From the NCBI GenBank assembly GCA_937901395.1, contig CALCDB010000024.1, positions 1-28,449 on the forward strand: a stretch of DNA of 28,449 nucleotides, read 5' to 3'. A model generated the notes under the pieces. It did not search any database, was not told the DNA's origin, and worked only from the letters and a program-made list of their open reading frames with translations. This DNA is from an uncultured Verrucomicrobiota bacterium (GTDB lineage: Bacteria > Verrucomicrobiota > Kiritimatiellia > RFP12 > UBA1067). Shown one piece after another: positions 1-7,296 of this stretch (the first letter of the stretch is position 1; each line of letters begins with the position of its first letter). Position numbers and translations under genes: made by a program.

Positions 1-299
1 CTGACCGTGGTTCGCCCTACACGTCGATGTCCGTACGCAAGTTCTGCCGCGAACACGGCATGACCGTCTCCTACTCGCGTCCGCATACGCCGACGGACAA
101 TCCCGTCATGGAGGCGTTCTTCTCTTCACTCAAACAGGAGAAGCTCTATCGCTGCAATTCTCACTCGGTCGTGGCGTTCTACAAGGCCATCGGCGATTAT
201 GTCGCGTACTACAACTCGAAGCGTCCGCACCAGACGCTCGGTTTCCTCACGCCCGACGCCAAGGAAGCGGCCCTTGCAAACGGGGGTTCGGAACCCTGA
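1..299 (+). CDS. IS3-family transposase, C-terminal part (5' truncated by window edge)
   Basis: This is the C-terminal part of the DDE/rve integrase domain of an IS3-family OrfB transposase, which cuts and joins IS ends. The reading frame is open from base 3 and begins with DRGSPYTS, which matches the IS3 motif around the second catalytic Asp (usually DRGSQYTS). It continues through SYSRPHTPTDNPVMEAFFSS and LKQEKLY, so the third catalytic residue, Glu, is in VMEAFF. The end, YVAYYNSKRPHQTLGFLTP, is the usual family C-terminus. It is the only protein gene on the + strand. The TGA stop at 297-299 lies inside a 21-base sequence that recurs at 411-431 and is probably the IS right end. The rest of the element lies to the left of the window, so I cannot tell whether it is intact. 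Confidence 0.93.
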   Translation, partial: DRGSPYTSMSVRKFCREHGMTVSYSRPHTPTDNPVMEAFFSSLKQEKLYRCNSHSVVAFYKAIGDYVAYYNSKRPHQTLGFLTPDAKEAALANGGSEP

Positions 300-301
300 C
301 C
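281..301 (+). repeat. Candidate IS right-end repeat, copy 1
   Basis: CGGGGGTTCGGAACCCTGAC plus a C. It matches 411-431 at 19 of 21 positions, in the same orientation. It contains the transposase stop codon and a small internal palindrome (GGTTCGGAACC). Confidence 0.65.
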
Positions 302-303
302 TT

Positions 304-337
304 TTTCGACGATATTGCTCGCGGATTTCGACGATAT
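304..337 (+). repeat. Pair of 12-bp direct repeats, 22-bp period
   Basis: TTTCGACGATAT occurs at 304-315 and again, identically, at 326-337. The pair sits immediately outside the presumed IS end in the non-coding strip between the IS and the tRNA gene. The function is unknown. It may be relic coding or insertion-scar sequence. Confidence 0.6.
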
Positions 338-394
338 GAAAATCGCGCGAAACGGCCAATCGTCATCAGACCCTTGATTTCATTGGCTCAAACC

Positions 395-426
395 GACTTC
401 CGACCCCAGCCGGGGGTTCGGAAGTC
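395..426 (-). terminator. Strong stem-loop downstream of tRNA-Ser; possible terminator or IS-end relic
   Basis: Bases 395-407 (GACTTCCGACCCC) pair with 413-426 (GGGGTTCGGAAGTC) with one bulged base and a loop of about 5. On the - strand it lies about 17 bases after the tRNA-Ser 3' end, where a terminator for the long operon or the tRNA would be expected. It has no U-tract, so Rho-independent activity is doubtful. Its right arm is also the second copy of the IS-end repeat (411-431), so it may instead derive from an IS end. Confidence 0.45.
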
Positions 427-431
427 TGACC
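411..431 (+). repeat. Candidate IS right-end repeat, copy 2
   Basis: CGGGGGTTCGGAAGTCTGAC plus a C. It matches 281-301 at 19 of 21 positions, in the same orientation and 130 bases away, with no transposase sequence between the copies. It ends 11 bases before the tRNA-Ser 3' end. It may be a solo IS end left by an earlier insertion or deletion. Confidence 0.6.
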
Positions 432-442
432 GTAGACCAGCT

Positions 443-530
<88 letters not shown>

Positions 531-548
531 AAAAAAAAGGCGTCGATA

Positions 549-1106
549 TTATATCATATTCTCAAGGCGATGATTCGACAAAGTTTTAACTTCATTGAAT
601 AGCGATATTCCATGGGTATCCATCGCCACTACCCCGCGAAACGCCGAAACCGAGAAATGCCATACCGCCTCGGCGGCGCCGAAATAATCCAACAACGACA
701 CCCCTTCGATACTGCGCACGGTATTGGCGTAATACGAGCCAGCCCCGCCAATCGCCTGAACATAGACACAACCAAATTTCTTCATCGCCTCGAGGGTCGC
801 ATCATCCATCCCGCCCTTGCCGATGATTATCCTAACGCCGGATTGCTCGATGAACTTCGGCTCGTATGGATTTTCGCGCACCGAGGTGGTCGGCCCCGCC
901 GCCACCACGCGATTATCCACCACGACAGGTCCGCAATGGTATAGTGCGCCATCGTGAAAATCAACCGGCAACGCGCCACCATCGGAAAAATACTTATGGA
1001 ACTTATCGCGTCCGGTATAGATAAGGCCATTGATCTCCACCGCATCGCCAGCGGCGAGGGAGCGCACTTTTTTCTCGGTAAACGGATACTGCAGGATTTT
1101 CGTCAT
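549..1106 (-). CDS. Class I fumarate hydratase (or L-tartrate dehydratase), beta subunit
   Basis: This 185-residue protein is the swivelling C-terminal half of a two-subunit, oxygen-sensitive [4Fe-4S] hydro-lyase. It acts with the alpha subunit encoded just upstream to interconvert fumarate and malate. Family signatures are GPTTSVRENPYE (about 87-98), IIIGKGGM (about 107-114) and the C-terminal HGISLFNEV. I chose the ATG at 1106 because AAGGGAG sits 8-14 bases upstream and the protein then starts MTKILQYPF, as in the family. A longer frame starting at 1157 would overlap the alpha gene and add residues unlike the family. The gap to the alpha subunit is 14 bases. Fumarase and tartrate dehydratase are hard to separate by eye, but fumarase is more likely. 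It is the last protein gene of the directon. Confidence 0.93.
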   Translation of the reverse strand: MTKILQYPFTEKKVRSLAAGDAVEINGLIYTGRDKFHKYFSDGGALPVDFHDGALYHCGPVVVDNRVVAAGPTTSVRENPYEPKFIEQSGVRIIIGKGGMDDATLEAMKKFGCVYVQAIGGAGSYYANTVRSIEGVSLLDYFGAAEAVWHFSVSAFRGVVAMDTHGISLFNEVKTLSNHRLENMI

Positions 1107-1120
1107 TTCGCGTTTCTCCC

Positions 1121-1939
1121 TTAAATCATGATCGTATGGCGGCGACACGCCCAGCACATATAGGCGATGGTTACGAAGAACGAGGCGGGCACGCGTGGGC
1201 GCATCGCTACCTTCACGCCCAAAAGCGTGGTCTTTCCGCCCAGTCCCATCGGACCAATGCCGAGCAGATTCGCCTCTCTCAACAATCGACGCTCGAATTG
1301 CGTCGGCTTCTCGTCAAGCGGACGCAAGAGCTGCTCCTTGGCTACTTCATAACCGGTGGCGCGATCGCCGCCGATTACCACCCCGAGTATTCCCGGCGCG
1401 CAACCATAGCCCTGTATCTCGGTTACGGCGCGAAGCACGCAACGCCTAACGCCATCCATATCGCGATTGGCGCCAAGCGATGCATCCGGAAGCGAATATT
1501 GGCGCGACATATTCTCGCTGCCGCCGCCCTTCATGAGCAAGGTAACGCCCTCGCGATCATCGCAGTAATGGATCACCGGCGAGCCCTCGCATACATTATC
1601 GTCGTAGGATTTTCCGGTAACCGCATCGATGGTGTTCTTGCGCAAATGACCGCGCTTGGTGGCGAGCGCCACCGCGGAGGCAATCGCCTTGGGCGTAACC
1701 TTTCTCCGCAACGAGGAATTGACGAAGAAGGTAAGCGTTCCCGTATCTTGGCAAAGCGGAGTTCCATTGGTCTCCGATATCGCGCAATTATCGAATATGG
1801 TCTTGAAGATGGCCGCCGCCGAGCCGCCCTTACGCTCCCCGCGACTGCACGCGCGCAAGGCCGAAGTTACGTCGGCTGGCAATGTCGAACTGGTAGTGCG
1901 AATCAATTCCACCAACTTGTCGATGACCTGACTATTCAT
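1121..1939 (-). CDS. Class I fumarate hydratase (or L-tartrate dehydratase), alpha subunit
   Basis: This 272-residue protein is the [4Fe-4S]-binding half of a two-subunit class I fumarase, a soluble cytoplasmic TCA-cycle or fumarate-respiration enzyme. The three expected cluster cysteines are visible in CQDTG (Cys63), GYGCAPG (Cys180) and AYMCWACRR (Cys262). The substrate-binding KGGGSEN motif is at about 137-143 and GIGPMGLGGKTT at about 227-238. Length fits the stand-alone alpha subunit. Its ATG overlaps the stop of the upstream SDR gene in an ATGA (1936-1939), indicating translational coupling. Its place at the end of an envelope-biogenesis gene string has no evident functional reason. Confidence 0.94.
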   Translation of the reverse strand: MNSQVIDKLVELIRTTSSTLPADVTSALRACSRGERKGGSAAAIFKTIFDNCAISETNGTPLCQDTGTLTFFVNSSLRRKVTPKAIASAVALATKRGHLRKNTIDAVTGKSYDDNVCEGSPVIHYCDDREGVTLLMKGGGSENMSRQYSLPDASLGANRDMDGVRRCVLRAVTEIQGYGCAPGILGVVIGGDRATGYEVAKEQLLRPLDEKPTQFERRLLREANLLGIGPMGLGGKTTLLGVKVAMRPRVPASFFVTIAYMCWACRRHTIMI

Positions 1940-2526
1940 TTCGCCTCACCTTCTATGCTACTGATTATTTCATCCGCCAGCAACTCTGGAGCTTTCGCCG
2001 CATCGGGGCTTGCTCCCATCCTGCCAGCGCAATTAAGGAACATCTTGGTTCTCACATATCGCGGCTCGATGGCCATAACCGAAATGCGCTTCGCCGAAAG
2101 TTCGCTATTCATTGCGCGACAAGCCGCGGAAAGCGCCGCCTTGGTAGCGCAATAGGCAACGCCGCCAGCCCAGCCCTCGACCGCGCTTACCGACGATATG
2201 GCGATCACTTTCGCGCCATCGCGATTGAATTGACTATGCTTAAGCATCGAACGCATCAGCGCGATGAAATATCCGCAATTTACCCTGAATGCGGCCATAA
2301 GCGATTGTTCATCAAGATTGGCGATTGGCGCAACCTCGCAAGCGCCAGTGGCGAATACGAGCGCATCGAAGGCGACGCCATCAAATAGGGTCTCGCCGGC
2401 CTCAAGCCGCGCCCATTCCGGACGATTCACTTCGTAAACCTCGTAACCGCGTTCAAGCGCGGCGGCTTTCACCGCGCCGCCGATGCCTCCCGTCGAGCCA
2501 GTAAGCAATAGCTTCAACGAACCCAT
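1936..2526 (-). CDS. Short-chain dehydrogenase/reductase (SDR) family protein
   Basis: This is a 196-residue cytoplasmic Rossmann-fold oxidoreductase. The nucleotide-binding TGSTGGIG motif lies at 9-16. The catalytic set is Ser111/112 in ISSVSA, Tyr125 and Lys129 in YCATK. The usual NNAG segment is replaced by FATGACE (about 58-64), and the protein is shorter than most SDRs (about 240-250), with a reduced C-terminal substrate region. The substrate cannot be told from sequence. 3-Oxoacyl-ACP-reductase-like enzymes are the nearest broad class. It overlaps the cvpA stop by 13 bases and the fumarase alpha start by 4, so it is probably translated in step with both. Confidence 0.85.
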   Translation of the reverse strand: MGSLKLLLTGSTGGIGGAVKAAALERGYEVYEVNRPEWARLEAGETLFDGVAFDALVFATGACEVAPIANLDEQSLMAAFRVNCGYFIALMRSMLKHSQFNRDGAKVIAISSVSAVEGWAGGVAYCATKAALSAACRAMNSELSAKRISVMAIEPRYVRTKMFLNCAGRMGASPDAAKAPELLADEIISSIEGEAK

Positions 2527-2912
2527 TTAGCCGCCTCGCTCGCAAGATACGAATATTCGAGATAGATTCCCAAGCGCGCCCACACCAGAATCAATACGCA
2601 GGCGAACAACACCCCGACCACAAAGCCGAAGATCGCGTCGGAGGGCTGAGCCAGAAGACCGTTTACCATACGCTTGATTATGATGCGCACGATGCCGAAC
2701 ACCAGCAGCCCAACTACGAGCACGCCAATCCCCCGCAACCAGACGTGTTCGATGTAGCCCTTGGAATACACCCACCCCAAGGACGAAAGCAACGCCGAAG
2801 CGCATAAGGCCAGCACGAACGCCAAGGTTCCCGAAAAGCCGCGAAACAGCCCCAGTATCGCCATCACGAGCGCAATGGCGAGCCAGACGAAATCAGCGGG
2901 CAACAAGTGCAT
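2514..2912 (-). CDS. cvpA: CvpA-family inner-membrane protein
   Basis: This 132-residue protein is almost entirely hydrophobic, with four predicted membrane segments at roughly 7-25, 28-48, 60-82 and 92-115. The GLFRGF sequence after the first helix matches the conserved glycine/arginine turn of the CvpA (colicin V production) family. CvpA proteins are linked to envelope homeostasis in other bacteria, but their biochemical role is unclear. It starts 5 bases after the TPR lipoprotein gene and overlaps the SDR start by 13 bases. The assignment rests on size, topology and this motif, so it is good but not certain. Confidence 0.8.
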   Translation of the reverse strand: MHLLPADFVWLAIALVMAILGLFRGFSGTLAFVLALCASALLSSLGWVYSKGYIEHVWLRGIGVLVVGLLVFGIVRIIIKRMVNGLLAQPSDAIFGFVVGVLFACVLILVWARLGIYLEYSYLASEAAKWVR

Positions 2913-2917
2913 GGCAA

Positions 2918-4081
2918 TTACTTCTTATTGGTGGAAGCGCCCTTGCGCTTGGGCAGGGAATCGCGATAACTCTGATAGGCGTTGGCGATGTTGTTCTTGC
3001 CGCCTTCCTTGCGCAATGCACGAATCAGCCCATCGATGGCATCGAGCGAATTCGGCTTCGCCGCCAATGCCCGCGAATAAAGATCGGCCGATACGGAATG
3101 AAAGTTCAACTTGGCCGCCAAGGCGCCTGCCGTAATCAAGATGGAGGCATCGCTTGGACGCAAGGCGCATGCCAGACGATAGTTCTCCAACGCCTTGGCC
3201 TGTCCGCTCTTCGAGGAATCCGTCTTCTCCCACGCCTTGGCGAGTCCCAACGCCGCCGGGTACGATAACGCATCTTCCTTCAACGCCGCTTCATATTGCT
3301 GATGCGCCGTCTTGTATTGTCCCTTCTTCCACGCGGCCTCCGCCTTCACCAATGCGCTTGCGCATTTGGCGCTATTGCGATTATCCGCGCCCTTGCGCGC
3401 CATCATCGCGCGACTTATCGCGTCGACAAGCGCGGGAATTACCTTCTTCTGAACCTGTTGCACTCTGGGGCTCGCCAATTCATCAATGCGGACGAATGCG
3501 TCGAAATGATCTTTGGCGATTTCCAAGAAGCCGAACTCATCACGATACAACATACCCAAGTGATACCACGCTGGGGCGGAGCGACGATCCAAGCGCAAGG
3601 CGCTCAAGAAGGCGATGCGGGCGATATGCGGGTTGCCGCAGCACATTTCCACCACGCCGATTCCGGAATATCCCTGCGCCCGCAATTCCGGCGACAGACC
3701 GGTATTCTCGGCAATTATGGTAAAATCCTTAATCGCCGAGGCGAAGTCCTTCGCCAAATATTCGATTTGCGCGCGCAATAAGATTATGTCACTCGCGTTT
3801 GGATCGCGCAAACTCGCCTTGTCGATTAGCCCCTTAGCCGCGGAAAGCTCATCCAGTTCCGCCTTGACATTCGCAAGGCAGATGGCCGCATCTATGTTGT
3901 CGGGAGCGGCCTTCAGGCTTTGCTCAAGATACTTCTCTGCGCCCTTCAGGTCGTTCGCCTCATAGGCGCTCTTGCCAAGTTCAAACTCCCTGCGCCCATC
4001 CGAATCGCCACACCCGGCGATCAACACCGCGGCTATGATACCAGCGCAATTAAGCGCGAATGATGGCGAGAAATTCATCAC
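2918..4081 (-). CDS. TPR-repeat lipoprotein
   Basis: This 387-residue protein has a lipoprotein signal peptide: a hydrophobic stretch from about 9 to 22 and lipobox IAGC with the lipidated Cys at 24. The mature protein is a string of tetratricopeptide-like helical pairs, for example at about 31-62 (ELGKSAYEANDLKGAEKYLE) and in the C-terminal half (AAWKKGQYKTAHQQYEAALK). These folds act as protein-binding scaffolds. It probably sits in the periplasm, anchored to a membrane, and could be a client of the LolCD system encoded close by. The specific partner is unknown. The start overlaps the phosphohexomutase 3' end by 32 bases, and the second Met (4078) is an equally possible start. Confidence 0.85.
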   Translation of the reverse strand: MMNFSPSFALNCAGIIAAVLIAGCGDSDGRREFELGKSAYEANDLKGAEKYLEQSLKAAPDNIDAAICLANVKAELDELSAAKGLIDKASLRDPNASDIILLRAQIEYLAKDFASAIKDFTIIAENTGLSPELRAQGYSGIGVVEMCCGNPHIARIAFLSALRLDRRSAPAWYHLGMLYRDEFGFLEIAKDHFDAFVRIDELASPRVQQVQKKVIPALVDAISRAMMARKGADNRNSAKCASALVKAEAAWKKGQYKTAHQQYEAALKEDALSYPAALGLAKAWEKTDSSKSGQAKALENYRLACALRPSDASILITAGALAAKLNFHSVSADLYSRALAAKPNSLDAIDGLIRALRKEGGKNNIANAYQSYRDSLPKRKGASTNKK

Positions 4082-5399
4082 GCTTTACCTCCATGATTTC
4101 CTTGGTCTTGCCTTCGAGATTGAGACGCACGAGCGGTTCGGTGTTGGACATTCTCACGTTTGCCCAATAGCCATCGCTCTCCCATGCGTCCACCGATACG
4201 CCATCAAGCTCGAACACCTTGGCCTTCGCCGAATATTCCGCCTTGATCTTGGCGAGAATTTCGGCTGGCGCAGTTACGGTCTTCGTATTGATTTCGCCCG
4301 ACTGATAATACTTCTTAAGCGGCTTGATCAATTCCGACAATGGCTTGTCGGAAGCCGATACTATGTTCGCCAATGCGTAAGTGGCCATCGAGCTCGATTC
4401 CGCCGTCGAATTGGCCTTGAAGTAATAGTGTCCCGAAAGTTCGCCCGCGAAGATCGCATCGTTCTGGCGCATCTGTTCCTTGATGAAGGAATGGCCTACT
4501 CGCGACATCATGGGCTTGCCGCCCGCCGCCGCGATTACTTCTTCGCAAACTTTGGTCGAGCGCAAATCGTAGAAGCACGCGACTCCGCGATTGGTGGCGA
4601 GCAAGTCTTGCGAAATGAGCGCGGTGATGAAGTCCATCGGTATGATATCGCCCTTCTCGTCGATGAAGCCCGCGCGGTCGGCATCGCCATCATACGCTAC
4701 CGCGAAGGCGTACTTGCCGGGATTATCGCGAACCAACTTCTGAAGATCCTTCAGCGTTTCGGTGTGCAATGGATTCGCGTCGTGATTCGGAAAATCTCCA
4801 TCATATTCGCCGAAGAGCGCGTCGTAGGTAATCTGCGAGCCCTTGAAAGCCACCGCCTCGGCGATGCCCATGCCATTGGCGAAGTCGAGCGCGAGATGCA
4901 GCGGCCGCTTCATGTGCGCGAAGGTCTTCACGTGGTCGGCGTAGGCATCGGCGATATCCACCTTGGTTATCTTGCCCTTTCCATTGGGGGCTTCGTCGCC
5001 AGTCATCGCGCCGACCAGCTTCTCGATATCCTTGATTCCCGTCGCTCCCGAAATCGGCACGGCGTTCGCCTTGCAGAGCTTGCAGCCATTCCACTCCTTC
5101 GTGTTATGCGAAGCCGTGATCATTACCGAGCCATCAGCCTTCAGCGATGCGTTCGCAAAGTAGCTCATCGGGGTCGAGGCCAAGCCGATATCGAGAACCT
5201 CGATGCCTTCGTCGACCAAGCCCTTCGCGAAACACTCAAACAGCGCATCGCTCGATTTGCGACAATCCCGCGCCACCACCACGCGCCCGCCCTGCAATTT
5301 GGCGAACTGCGCATACCCACGCGCTATCTTGTAAAAATCGGCGTCATGCAAATCCACGCCGTATACTCCGCGAATATCATAAGCTTTGAAAATACTCAT
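4050..5399 (-). CDS. manB: Phosphomannomutase/phosphoglucomutase (alpha-D-phosphohexomutase)
   Basis: This 449-residue cytoplasmic enzyme interconverts hexose 6-phosphate and hexose 1-phosphate, feeding GDP-mannose or UDP-glucose precursors for LPS and surface glycans. All four superfamily motifs are visible: FKAYDIRG at 4-11, the phosphoserine loop TASHN with Ser97, the Mg-binding DGDADR at 237-242 and the sugar-specificity loop GELSGHYYF at 319-327. The phosphate-binding SNTEPLVRLNLE lies near the C-terminus. GEXSGH together with the length fits ManB/AlgC-type PMM/PGM rather than GlmM. The start is preceded by GGAAAG and lies 22 bases after lolD. The exact sugar is uncertain, so the symbol is tentative. 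Confidence 0.92.
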   Translation of the reverse strand: MSIFKAYDIRGVYGVDLHDADFYKIARGYAQFAKLQGGRVVVARDCRKSSDALFECFAKGLVDEGIEVLDIGLASTPMSYFANASLKADGSVMITASHNTKEWNGCKLCKANAVPISGATGIKDIEKLVGAMTGDEAPNGKGKITKVDIADAYADHVKTFAHMKRPLHLALDFANGMGIAEAVAFKGSQITYDALFGEYDGDFPNHDANPLHTETLKDLQKLVRDNPGKYAFAVAYDGDADRAGFIDEKGDIIPMDFITALISQDLLATNRGVACFYDLRSTKVCEEVIAAAGGKPMMSRVGHSFIKEQMRQNDAIFAGELSGHYYFKANSTAESSSMATYALANIVSASDKPLSELIKPLKKYYQSGEINTKTVTAPAEILAKIKAEYSAKAKVFELDGVSVDAWESDGYWANVRMSNTEPLVRLNLEGKTKEIMEVKRDEFLAIIRA

Positions 5400-5421
5400 A
5401 ACCTTACTTTCCTTTCTTTTA

Positions 5422-6054
5422 TTATTTTAAAATTCCATTTTCGAGAGTGAGCACGCGATCGCAGATCGCCGCCGCTTCCGGAGAATGCGTAACCATCACC
5501 AACGCGGTAGACGATCCTTGCGAGAGCTCGCCCAAGATGCGCAGAATCTCCGCTCCCGTCAACGCATCCAAGTTGCCGGTCGGTTCGTCCGCAAGCACCA
5601 ATTCCGGATTGCACACCAACGCTCGCGCAAGCGCGATTCGCTGCATCTCGCCCCCCGAAAGTTCGGAGGGCAAGTGATCCGCACGACCGATGAGCCCAAC
5701 CGCGTCAATCAAATTCAATGCCCGCCTGCGAGAATCGGCTGGAGCCACCTTGCGCAAGCGCGACGACATCGTTGGCAAGATCACATTCTCGTATACTGTC
5801 AATTCGGGCATAAGATGATACTGCTGAAATACGAAACCGATGTTTCGCGTACAATTCACCTTGCCCGAAGATGGCGTATCAAGGCCGCCGAGAATATTCA
5901 GCAGCGTCGACTTGCCCGCCCCCGAACGACCGATAATCGCCACCTTCTCGCCCGCCATTACCTCGAAGTCTACGCCGCGCAAGACCTCTATCGGTTCTTG
6001 GCCAGGCAACTTGAACCGCTTTTTAACCGCTATCGTCTTCAATACGCAATTCAT
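5422..6054 (-). CDS. lolD: Lipoprotein-release ABC transporter ATPase, LolD-like
   Basis: This 210-residue ATPase should power release of outer-membrane lipoproteins from the inner membrane together with the LolC/E-type permease encoded directly upstream. Motifs are Walker A GRSGAGKS (42-49), Q-loop FVFQQYHL (74-81), signature LSGGEMQRIALARAL (132-146), Walker B LVLADEP (152-158) and H-loop VTHS (188-191). The ATG at 6054 overlaps the permease stop as ATGA, so I reject the longer frame from 6435, which runs inside the permease gene. The segment between GLDTPSSGK and the Q-loop is about 20 residues shorter than in typical LolD or MacB proteins. A LolD or other MacB-type role is possible, and the neighbour favours LolD. 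Confidence 0.92.
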   Translation of the reverse strand: MNCVLKTIAVKKRFKLPGQEPIEVLRGVDFEVMAGEKVAIIGRSGAGKSTLLNILGGLDTPSSGKVNCTRNIGFVFQQYHLMPELTVYENVILPTMSSRLRKVAPADSRRRALNLIDAVGLIGRADHLPSELSGGEMQRIALARALVCNPELVLADEPTGNLDALTGAEILRILGELSQGSSTALVMVTHSPEAAAICDRVLTLENGILK

Positions 6055-7274
6055 TGGTTGAGCGCCTTTACCGGATTCTTCAACGATGCCAACAAGGCGG
6101 GAATGAACGAGGCCAAAAGCCCGAACGCAAACACCAATACCACTACCCATACGACATCTGAGACGATAATGCGATGGGGTATCGCCGCCAGTCCGTATAC
6201 CGTAGCCGGAAATACGTTCAAGCCCATCTTCGCAAGCCATTCGACGAGATTCTGCAAATTCGATAGAACCGCCCACGACGCAATCAACCCCAATGCGATG
6301 CCAATCGTGCATTGAATCATACCATGCAACATAAACACTTTCATAATCTGCCACTTGCCGAAGCCCAACGCCTTCAAAAGCCCTATCGCGGGCGTCTTCT
6401 GAACCGTCAGCACCAAAAGCGTATTCATTACGCAAAATACCGCCACCAACGATATCAGAGAAAGCAACAACGCGGTCATGTTCTTCTCCACCGCCAAGGC
6501 ATTGAAGATTTCTCTATCCGCCTCGCGCCACGATACTCTTCTCAAGCCTGGAGCGACTCGCTTAAGCTCCTCGTTCACCGCCGAAAAGCGAACTGCGTCG
6601 GTAGGACAGTTCGTCTTGATGTGAATCGCGAATACGCCATGCTCCAAGCCCAACAAATCGCGCACATTGCCAAGCGACGCGATTATGTAATTGGAGTCGT
6701 AATCGTTCTGCCCGCAGTTGAAGATGCCGGTCACTCGCCATTTGAGCGGCAAGTACACTTCGTCTTGCGAAGCCAACGTCTTGGGCGAATATACGGTAAT
6801 TTCATCGCCAACCGTCACGTTAAGCGAACCGGCGGCTTCGGAACCGATTACCAATGAATCGCCATCAAGATCATAAGTTCCCGCGCATGGCGCGCCGACA
6901 TTATACGCCCCCGTAAAATCATCGCCATCGACGCCAATTATCACAGGCGCCAATACCTTGCCATCATGCGCAAGCAATACGCGCGTATGAATTTCAGGCG
7001 TTACGCAAGTTACATCGGGGATGCCCTTAACCATCTTCGAGATGCGCTCTTCGCCCAAGATGACATTACCGCTTGTCGCCTGCAACGAGATATGCGGCTT
7101 GAAATCAAGTATCTTCTCTTCCCATATATCCCCAAAGCCCGTCATCACGCTGCGAACTATAATGACTACCGCCACCCCAAGCATCACGCCGATAATGGAT
7201 ACGATCGTAATGACCGAAGCGACAGATCGCTTTGGTTTCAAATACTTCAATGCCAAAAAGAGCGCAAAATTCAT
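6051..7274 (-). CDS. lolC: Lipoprotein-release ABC transporter permease, LolC/LolE-like
   Basis: This is a 407-residue inner-membrane permease of the FtsX/MacB superfamily. It has an N-terminal membrane helix (about 20-45) after the family opening FALFLALKYLKPKR. A large periplasmic domain follows (about 50-265), then three C-terminal helices (about 268-290, 315-345, 370-395) and the ending PALLASLKNPVKALNQ, typical of LolC/E. Together with LolD it should extract lipoproteins from the inner membrane. Only one permease gene is present, not the LolC plus LolE pair of E. coli, so it may work as a LolF-like homodimer or pair with a partner elsewhere. No Shine-Dalgarno is evident before its ATG. 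A 12-bp palindrome fills much of the 22-base gap instead. Confidence 0.92.
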   Translation of the reverse strand: MNFALFLALKYLKPKRSVASVITIVSIIGVMLGVAVVIIVRSVMTGFGDIWEEKILDFKPHISLQATSGNVILGEERISKMVKGIPDVTCVTPEIHTRVLLAHDGKVLAPVIIGVDGDDFTGAYNVGAPCAGTYDLDGDSLVIGSEAAGSLNVTVGDEITVYSPKTLASQDEVYLPLKWRVTGIFNCGQNDYDSNYIIASLGNVRDLLGLEHGVFAIHIKTNCPTDAVRFSAVNEELKRVAPGLRRVSWREADREIFNALAVEKNMTALLLSLISLVAVFCVMNTLLVLTVQKTPAIGLLKALGFGKWQIMKVFMLHGMIQCTIGIALGLIASWAVLSNLQNLVEWLAKMGLNVFPATVYGLAAIPHRIIVSDVVWVVVLVFAFGLLASFIPALLASLKNPVKALNQ

Positions 7275-7280
7275 TATCGG

Positions 7281-7292
7281 TATGATATCATA
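7281..7292. promoter_or_regulatory. Perfect 12-bp palindrome before lolC
   Basis: TATGATATCATA is a perfect inverted repeat lying within the 22-base gap between the second TonB/PA14 gene and lolC, 7 bases upstream of the lolC ATG, where a ribosome-binding site would normally lie. It could be a small operator or hairpin, or chance in an AT-rich gap. Confidence 0.35.
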
Positions 7293-7296
7293 ATCT

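Larger units (their letters stand above)
1..301 (+). mobile_element. Right-hand part of an IS3-family insertion sequence
   Basis: The region holds the transposase 3' end followed at once by a candidate terminal repeat (281-301) that overlaps the stop codon, as is common in compact IS elements. A hand count of bases 61-120 gives about 62% GC, against about 52% in the central operon. The right boundary at about 301 is inferred from the repeat. No left end or target-site duplication can be seen in this window. Confidence 0.6.

Noticed and set aside
531..540. Poly-A/T run as a Rho-independent terminator of the fumarase operon
   Set aside because: No stem precedes the T8 run on the - strand, and the tRNA gene starts immediately after it.
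1136..2155. 339-residue open frame on the + strand
   Set aside because: It is antisense to fumarase alpha and the SDR, both with intact catalytic motifs. It has low-quality composition and no family resemblance.
3972..5450. 492-residue open frame on the + strand
   Set aside because: It lies wholly antisense to a well-supported phosphohexomutase, is rich in Arg/His/Ile as expected from a complementary frame, and shows no recognisable motif.
5485..6315. 276-residue open frame on the + strand
   Set aside because: It is a complement of lolD and the lolC 3' end, with Arg/His-rich shadow composition.
6055..6435. N-terminal extension of LolD from 6435
   Set aside because: It overprints lolC. The family-like start MNCVLKT at 6054 is coupled to the lolC stop by ATGA.
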